A program made the translations under genes and the position numbers. This document shows positions 14,003 through 23,000 of a DNA stretch of 64,000 nt, in pieces. The notes beneath the pieces are model-generated. The model did no database searches and had not been told where the DNA came from. It saw only the letters and a program-made list of their open reading frames with translations. The DNA is taken from assembly GCA_020137815.1 (NCBI GenBank), contig CM035362.1, forward strand, positions 5,060,008-5,124,007, in the 5' to 3' direction. How positions within the stretch are numbered: the stretch's first letter is position 1; each line of letters starts with the position of its first letter. Origin of the DNA: Hormiphora californensis. Lineage: Eukaryota; Ctenophora; Tentaculata; Cydippida; Pleurobrachiidae.

Positions 14003-17000
14003 TTCTCTTTCTCTCTCTCTCTCACTCAATCTTTATCTCTTTCACTCAGTTTGTTTCCAAAATCATCTAATAAAATTAGATGACTGCTTTTACATGCTCT
14101 ATTACACAACAATAATGTTAAAGATTCTTTCACTTGTAGGCCTCGCAGGCTCGGCCCAAAAGTACAACTACAGAGCTCGCAGGCTCGCTCAGTAGTTACA
14201 CTTGGCGTTCCTCGCAGGCTCGGCAGCTAAGTAAAAGGATCTACCTCGACCTGTCGGTCTCGGTTCATTATTGTTGTATTTAGAACACTCGGCCTTCGGC
14301 CTCGTGCACTAAAAAGTAATAGACCATTTTAACCAGTCATCTAATCATATAACAGATGCCTCGTCTATCTTCAAAAGTGAATGCACTGGTGCCAAAGGGC
14401 AACCTTTCCGGCCCACTAATTTCAAATAGTTTTGGTATAATTTGCATCATTTTTTGGGATGAAACTGATTAGTAAGTAAAATACCGTGCATGGGGTTACA
14501 CGGATGTAATGGGTACCGGCAAGGGTATCGTGCCTCCTGAGCATTATTATTAAACGTCCGATTTTCTAATAAATATTTAAAGAGCCATTTAATTTAGCTG
14601 TAAAAAAGTTGGGCAACTTTTTTCGGAATTGTTCGATACTTCGTTCTACCTAATTTCGTAAGCTTTTTGGTATTTTTTGTACTACACAAAAAATACTCAA
14701 GTAAAACGTACGTGGAAATAATCGTTGCTCATGTACCAATGGTCCCCCCCCCCCCCCCCCCCCCATAAACCCAACTCGGGGGAATAAGGGGGATTCTTGT
14801 TTTGTTCAAAACGAAGCGAAAAGAGGGTCGAGGCAAGGGGATGCTCTATTATACCTCGTATCCATCTTCAAAGTGTGTCATCTGATACCCAGCAATCTGT
14901 TTACCCAACCTTGAGATCACCTGAAGAGGAGGAAATATAAAAATAAATAATATTTAACACAATTGGTATTTGTCTAGTAGACTACAATACAAACCGTGAG
15001 ATAGGGGTCTAGCTAGGCAACAATGGACCGCCTGTCAGGCCAATGCTCTGACCACAGTTCTCGCACGCTCCACCAATGCTCTGACAGTGGACCGCACACA
15101 AGCAGCATTGGATAAAAAAAATTATACATTACTAAAATAGTAAGTGGTAATGGGAAATTCAGCAATCAGCTGTAAAACAAAAGTAGGGAAGATTTCTTGT
15201 TTCACAAACGTTTCTGATCGTTTTAAACTACGTTCGGTCCCCGATTTACCGGAAACCCATCCATCCCGGTAAATCGGGGTCCGACTGTACAACAAGAACC
15301 GACCGAATCAGGAAATACTGGTCCCTGGTTGGCTGATAACCAGTCACGTGACCTAAATAACGAGTTCTGATTGGTTGTTTACTTGTTTCGGTCGGTTCCT
15401 GCTGTATAATTTATTAAAATTAGGTTGATATTGCATACCTTGAAGGCGGTCGCAGCGCTGTTAGGATTCTCAAAAGCCCCCGACTGAATTTCCCCCATAA
15501 CCGCCTGGTGCACCAAGGAAGACTCAAGAGGATCGGAGAACGATGCTGAAATATGGAACAGTTATTTAGTTAGAAAATGTTGTCGAGTACAATTATTAAT
15601 TAACACTAATTAATCCTCATTTTTAGTCATTTTTCGGTGCACGGGCCAATCAGAGGCCTTTATTTTGAAATCTAGGCCTCTGATTGGCCCGTGCACCGAA
15701 AAATGACCAAAAATGAGCAAAAACCAAAATGCCAGACCCAGCACTTCCCGATGAGATAGAAAGCTAATTCCGGTTGCGTTGGATTCGTCTTGAAACGCTG
15801 ATTTAAAAAAGCTCTGTGCCTTATTTGGGCCTTATACACGGTCAACCACTACTAATTACAAATCAATTACTAATTACAAATCAATTACTAAATAATTACC
15901 AATGAACTCGGCTTTCATTTCTGCTATTTCTACAGTTTTCATTTCAGGCTGCTCTCTCTTCTTCCTCTGGTCCAGTGGTCCCTGGTCAGTGGAGGCTGCC
16001 GCACCCCGGGTATCTGCTTCAAATAATTCTCGAAGCTTCTGCTCCACACTCCCGGTGATTTCGTACCTAGATAGGAGGTGATTAGTTAATTAGTAGTGAT
16101 TAGTAGATTAGTAATTAAGCATTAGTTATTGCATATTTTATTTCGCGGACAGAGGGTCGATCTAGGCGAGACATTACCGAACTGTAGAAGCCTTTAAGGG
16201 TACGCTAACCAAAAATTTTTTTCGAGTGCAGGGAAATCTCTCACCGTAGGGTTGTAGGCCATGACAAGGAGACCTCAAATATGCAATTTGAGCTCTCAAG
16301 TCGAATTCATATTTTTGCTACAGCTATTTAAAAAATGTCCTGTAAATACGTTTTTGGCATCTCAAAAATTTTTTTTAAAAGATAGGAGCATGAAAATTTG
16401 GGGATTTGAAGAGGACATGAAGGGGAATAACCACAAAAAATTTTTTTGCAATCCGAGCTGATTTCCGGTCCTGAGATGGATTTCTTTTTTTCCACTTTAA
16501 CGCCCTATTTGGCAAAGTTCCGAAAACATGTGAAAGCAGTAAATTGGTGAAAAGTTGCGTCTAACGATTATCTAAGTGGCCATAAATTTTGGGCGTGTCC
16601 TTATTTGAAATAAGATGTACAGAGTTTTTTTTGTGAAAGCCGTCATTTCAGAAATAAATAAATTCCCTGTATCTCAAAAACGGCTGATCGTAGAGACCTG
16701 AGACTATGCTTAAACGATTCAGAAGGTCCGATTTTGGGGGGGTCTTCTGAGAGACATTTTGCTCCTACTTCAACCGTTTTTGCTGTAATTGCGAAAAACA
16801 AATTCTATGGAAAGGGCAAGAGCTAAACTCCAATATCCTGTAATTAGGGAATTTTGGCTAAGAAAGGACCGAAACTATGGAAAAATGTGTAACAAGCTAA
16901 TTCCTTCACTATTTGGTCCATATGGGTCCCTATAATCACCAAAAACAAAATCACAAAAAATCCACGATGGCGAAGATGGGTTTTTGTTTTTCGCAATTAC

Positions 17001-20000
17001 AGCAAAAACGGTTGAAGTAGGAGCAAAATGTCTCTCAGAAGACCCCCCCAAAATCGGACCTTCTGAATCGTTTAAGCATAGTCTCAGGTCTCTACGATCA
17101 GCCGTTTTTGAGATACAGGGAATTTATTTGTTTCTGAAATGACGGCTTTCACAAAAAAAACTCTGTACATCTTATTTCAAATAAGGACACGCCCAAAATT
17201 TATGGCCACTTAGATAATCGTTAGACGCAACTTTTCACCAATTTACAGCTTTCACATGTTTTCGGAACTTTGCCAAATAGGGCGTTAAAGTGGAAAAAAA
17301 GAAATCCATCTCAGGACCGGAAATCAGCTCGGATTGCAAAAAATTTTTTTGTGGTTATTCCCCTTCATGTCCTCTTCAAATCCCCAAATTTTCATGCTCC
17401 TATCTTTTAAAAAAAATTTTTGAGATGCCAAAAACGTATTTACAGGAAATTTTTTAAATAGCTGTAGCAAAAATATGAATTCGACTTGAGAGCTCAAATT
17501 GCATATTTAAGGTCTCCTTGGCATGGCCTACAACCCTACGGTGAGAGATTTCCCTGCACTCGAAAAAAATTTTTGGTTAGCGTACCCTTAATGGCATACA
17601 TTCTCCCTCCTTCTCTCTCCCTCTCTCTCTCTCTCTCTCCCTCTTTCTCTCTCATTCTCTCTCTTTCTCTCTCTTTCTCTCTCTTTCTCTCAAATAGTTG
17701 GACTCGCTCCAAGTAAAAATTTACGTTTGGGAATCTACTTCATCGTTTGTTCGACTGATTTTATCATTCTTTGTTCAAGCTAGGTGGAACAAAGAATGAT
17801 AAAATCAGTTGAACAAACGATGATTATGAGAACAAAGGATTATCAGTGATCATTGATCGCTGGTCGAAATTCGACCGTCGAAAACTGGTCCATAGTTCGT
17901 TCTCAACCAAAGCAGTTGTCAACGTTGTACCAGAAACAGTGATAAAACAGCCAATCCTGGAGATCATGGCCACGTTGAAATTGGACAGCCTTCTTACAAA
18001 AATACCTGACAGACCCCGACTAAAAATTACAAAGATACCCGACTAAAAATTACATTACCCTCGACCTAGTGGTATTGCTTGTTTCTCAACAAGGCATTGC
18101 TGGGGAGAGGCACGGTTAGCAGTTCCACAGCTTAACACGTCGATTTGACCAGATCACCTATAACAATAGAGGTACTGCAAAAGTTCTCTCGGAGGCCTCT
18201 CTCTCTCTCTCTCTCTTTCCCAAATTCTCAAATTTTTGCGTAAGGGAATCTCTATTTTAATTTTTATAGCAGTCAGTTTTGCCGTTGCCCCAATCATTTC
18301 CAGCTTTGAGGATGGTTTTGTAAATGGGCTTACATACGAAGGTGCCAATCAGCTTTTCCTGGGAGTGATGACAAAAGAGAAGCTCCTGACGATTATCCAG
18401 GGATACCATGGCACTAGGATGATCACCAGATCTGAAACTGGCCTCTCCTGGGCGAGGATCCGGAGTATTGTGAGCAGCATGTTTACTACAGATAACGGGG
18501 GAATACAGCACAGGAAGCTGTCCTTCTATGGAAATGATCCAGTTTGTTTGTTCAAGTTCTTTGTCCTTCCAGATGATCCTCAGGTGACGTTCGTGTGGCT
18601 TTACATTTCCCTACATTTCGTCTGTTTCCTAACCGTGGCCGTTGGTCACACTGTCATTGGGGTTCTGGTAGCACGGAGTAAACAACCAGAGGGCAGTAAT
18701 CCACTATGTGGTCAAAACGCGCATTTGTCCGATAGGAATCCTCCATTTTGAGGGGTTTTGCGCGATTTTGTTAGGCGCTTTCAGGGAGCGTGCACGCTTG
18801 CGTGTGCTGTCAAACACCCTGGAAATTGTGTAGCAGTTGTAGGTAATCGTCTAAAGATCATTTTGCTACCCATAACTTGGCTGAAAGTGCGGCAGGTTTT
18901 GGACAGCACGGCATCAAAGTTCGTCCTATAGCCCAATAACTGGCTTCTGTTCAAAGCGCAACCTAAATTTTGGTATCAAAAGAAAGCTAGGGGGCTAGAG
19001 ATTACTATGCAACCTTTCAATCGCAACCGGTCCGATGCGGTCATGTATTAAATGCGACATTTATGCTAAAAAAGCACTTGTCAGCGCTGGTTTTACACGT
19101 AAAAACGCGCAACGAGGTTGGATCTTGGTCAAAATTGAGCCTTTACTGCGCGTTTTCTATCAAAATCACTAGATCTCGCGAGCCTATCGGACATGACCAC
19201 ATAGTGTAATCTCGCTTCGAAGCTTAACCAGAAAATAATGTTAGTTTGTGCCACAGATTTCTGCTGCTGGATGCCGTTTCTGATTTGTTGTGCCCTCCAC
19301 ACGACAGAGGTAGTCGATATGTCACCGTGGTACCAGGTTTTCTCTCTCGCCATTCTGCCCATAAATGCCGTTATTAACCCACTGCTCTACAACATCGAAT
19401 GCTTCACTGCTGCCCTGGATTTCTGCAAGAAAAGGTTGAGGATCCGATTTCAAGTGGAACCAGCTATCCCAGCTAATGGCAACTAAAGCCGATAATCAAA
19501 CTAATTAGCACTAACAGACAGGCGTTATTTCATGGCTGTTGTTATAACTTGAGTCGCTTGACACTGTTTCCGTTTTAGAATAAAAAGAAAGTATGAACAA
19601 TTCAAGTTATGTATAACATGTATTATATATGCTGTTTGCGGGAGCGTAACAGTGCTGCTTGCAGTCAAAATACGGTAACGCAAAATACAGTAAGGAGACG
19701 CGCACGGTGCATAATGCGCGGCAAAAAGTTCATGTGTCAGCACGTACTAGCGCCCTGATTGGTCACGGTTGCGCGTCGTCTTACTGTATCTTCGTTTTCC
19801 ATTACCGTTTTCCCACTACAAGCGACCGTGTAAAAAGCCGATTTTATTCTCAACACAGAAATGTTAAAAATGTCATGTATGGCGTATGCATTAGTTTATT
19901 ATCTATTAAAACTCCATGTTTTCTTTAAATGAGAGTCGACAGAGGGGAGGCAGTCCTTGAGCCCTCTACATATATGAACATGTCACGTGATGCCCATATA

Positions 20001-23000
20001 TGGACATGCTTACCTTCGCTCAAGTTTGTTGAGCATCACAATGTGTTTGAACATTTCCATTTCGAACTTCTTGGGGTAGTGTCGCAGTTCAGCCGTTACC
20101 TCCGCAAGGGACCTGTGAGAGAATGAATGAATGATACAGAGCAGGAACCGACCGAAACAAGTAAACAACCAATCAGAACTCGTTATTTAGGTCACGTGAC
20201 TGGTTATCAGCCAATCAGGGAACAGTATTTCCTGATTCGGTCGGTTCCTGATACAGAAGATTTATTGAAAAGGAAGGAGATATAATAGGGAGATATAATA
20301 GGGGTAGTTAGATATTGAGATATAATGGGGATTGTGAGATATTGAGTTGGGAGAGGGAAAGTGAGATAGACGAGATAGTGAGATATTGAGGAGTGTGGAG
20401 TGTGGACTCCACTGATTGTGGAGAGATTAGTTGCCTGGCTAGACTGTGTTTCGGGCACCCCGCTTTCCTTTACAAATGTAAAGGGAGGGTTAGAACATAA
20501 GAATAGATTAGGAGGAAAATCGAGATAATTTTTCTACGGAGATCTGATATAGTCTCGCGGCGTGTTCCGAACCATGTTATCAGACATTGAAAATAAATTT
20601 TCTCCCTACTTATCGTAGTTCCACAGAGTATTTAGCTTGTGTCCGTCACCCTCAAGATGGATTCTCAAATTTGGGAGTTCCAGCTCTTTTTGACATGAAG
20701 AACAGTAAACCTGTGAAAAGTGTCACGTTATGCCCTTATATGGTATGTCACGTGATCATGGTGCCCATATTTGGACATAAAAGCTCCCATATTTGGTATG
20801 AAAGAGCAGTGAACTAACCTCTTCATTATCTATTTGTAATGTTCCAAGTCCAACTAACAAATTCTCCAACGCAAAGTCCTGAAACAAAGATGCGTTTTAG
20901 ATAGATCTGTGTTTTTAAATGTTTGCAAATATGGTTTCATTACAGCTCCCGACACAAATTCACCGAGTACCTTCCCATTGGATACTGTAAAACTAGATAT
21001 TTTCGAGGCAATTAATTTTCGCGATTCGATCAAAATTTACTATTTTCGCGATTTTAATTTTCGCTAATCCCACTGCTACCCCCATTTCACGGTCCTAGTC
21101 TATTATCTAATTACGCCAAGAGTACAGTCATCATTGCCATGAGACACCAGACCTGCTTGGCATAGACCAATGAAATGTGAGCATTTTCTCATTGCTGATT
21201 GGCTCTAAGAGATAACCAATCAGGGATGAGACAGAAAAGGCTCACATCTCATTGGCTTACAGTTTACGAGTTTTCTGTGAAAAATCGCCCAAAATATTTT
21301 CGCGGAATTAATTTTCGCGGATTTTCCAGCCAAAAATAAAGAGCGAAAATAAAAATCTCACGAAAATATCTAGTTTTACAGTATTTTAAACGTAACGGTT
21401 TAAATCGTTAAATCTTTATTAGGCGAAAAACATGCCTTCAGCTTACCCAGAATGGTTTCTTGTCAGCTTTACTAGCTGATTTCCCCTCAGCTGCTGTAGA
21501 GCTACCCTGATCCCTCTCTGATCCCACTGTTTCCGTGGTCTCAACCCCAGCAGGATCACTCTCTTCTTTAATTGTGTCACTAATGTGAGTCGTTACCAGG
21601 CCGACCTGCAACACAAAAACGGGGGGTAATCTGAGTTTCAAGAAATGATGTTTCAGAGATCTCTTTTCTTGATCTTGCACTTTTGATATAAATGATCATG
21701 AATCACGGCGGCAATTTTGCATTTGCGGGCATCGCACTATAGACGCAGTACCCACGTACTATAGACGCATTATAAACGCATTATAAACGCATTATAGACG
21801 CATTATAGACACACGCAATATAGACGCAATTTCGTAAGCAGCACTATAGACGCAATATAGACGCAGTATAACAGCAATATAAACGCATTTTTATAGACGC
21901 GACGCAGTATAGCCGCATTATAGGCGCACTACCCACCCCAAAATCACCTTATAGACGCACTATAGACGCATTATAGACTGACTATAGCAGCACCATAAAC
22001 GCTACATAGACCCATATAGACGCATGATAGAAGCATTATAGACGCAAATCGCTTTTTATAGACGCCGCGTCTATAAAAAACGTGCTTTTTTAAGAAGCAC
22101 TATAGACGTACTCAGACGCACGCTGCCATATTTGAGGCGCAGTTGGGCGAACTATAAACGCATTTTTGTCGCATATAAAAGGAAGCAGTATAGACGCATT
22201 ATAGACGCATTATAGACGCATGTGCGCGAAATCGATAAAGACGCAATATAGACGCAATTAATAAGAAGGATAGGGAGAGAGACTAGAGGGAGGGAGGGAG
22301 GGAGGGAGAGGGAAGGAGAGGGAAAGAGGGAGGGATACAGAGACAGATCAGACAGAGACAGATGGACACAGATCTGAGACAGATGGACAGAGTAAGATGG
22401 AGAGAGATTAAGATGGAGAGTGGAGAGAGAGAGTGAGACAGAGAGGGAGATAGTAAGCGCGTGTTTGTCCGTCCGTCTGTCTCTGTCCGTTTGTTTCCAT
22501 CTCTGTCTTTTTCTGTCTCACTCTTTTTATGTCTCACTCCGTCCCTATATCACTATCTTTCCATCTTACTCTCTTTCCATCTTACTCTGTCCTTCTGTAT
22601 CAGGTCTTTATCCGTCTGTTTCTGTCCCTGTACCCCTCCCTCAGTCCCTCCCTCTCCTTCCCTCTCCCTCCCTCCCTCGTCTCTCTCTCCCTCTCCTTTT
22701 TATTTTGCGTCTATATTGCGTCTTTATCGATTTCGCACACATGCGGCTATAATGCGTCTATAATGCGTCTATACTGCTTCCTTTTATATGCGACAAAAAT
22801 GCGTTTATATAACGCCCAACTGCGCCTCAAATATCGCACTGTAGCCTGGAGTACGTCTAAAGTGCTTCTTTAAAAAGCACGTTTTTTATAGACGCGGCGT
22901 CTATAAAAAGCGATTTGCGTCTATAATGCTTCTATCATGCGTCTATATGGGTCTATGTAGCGTTTATGGTGCTGCTATAGTCAGTCTATAATGCGTCTAT

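Noticed and set aside
18697-19211. The GPCR MITE acting as a spliced intron (introner)
   Set aside because: GT/AG pairs at its ends leave an in-frame TAA or shift the frame.
22283-22873. Overlapping open frames rich in Ser/Leu/Pro
   Set aside because: Centre of the MULE-like foldback, a GGGA/CCCT palindrome; mirrored on both strands.
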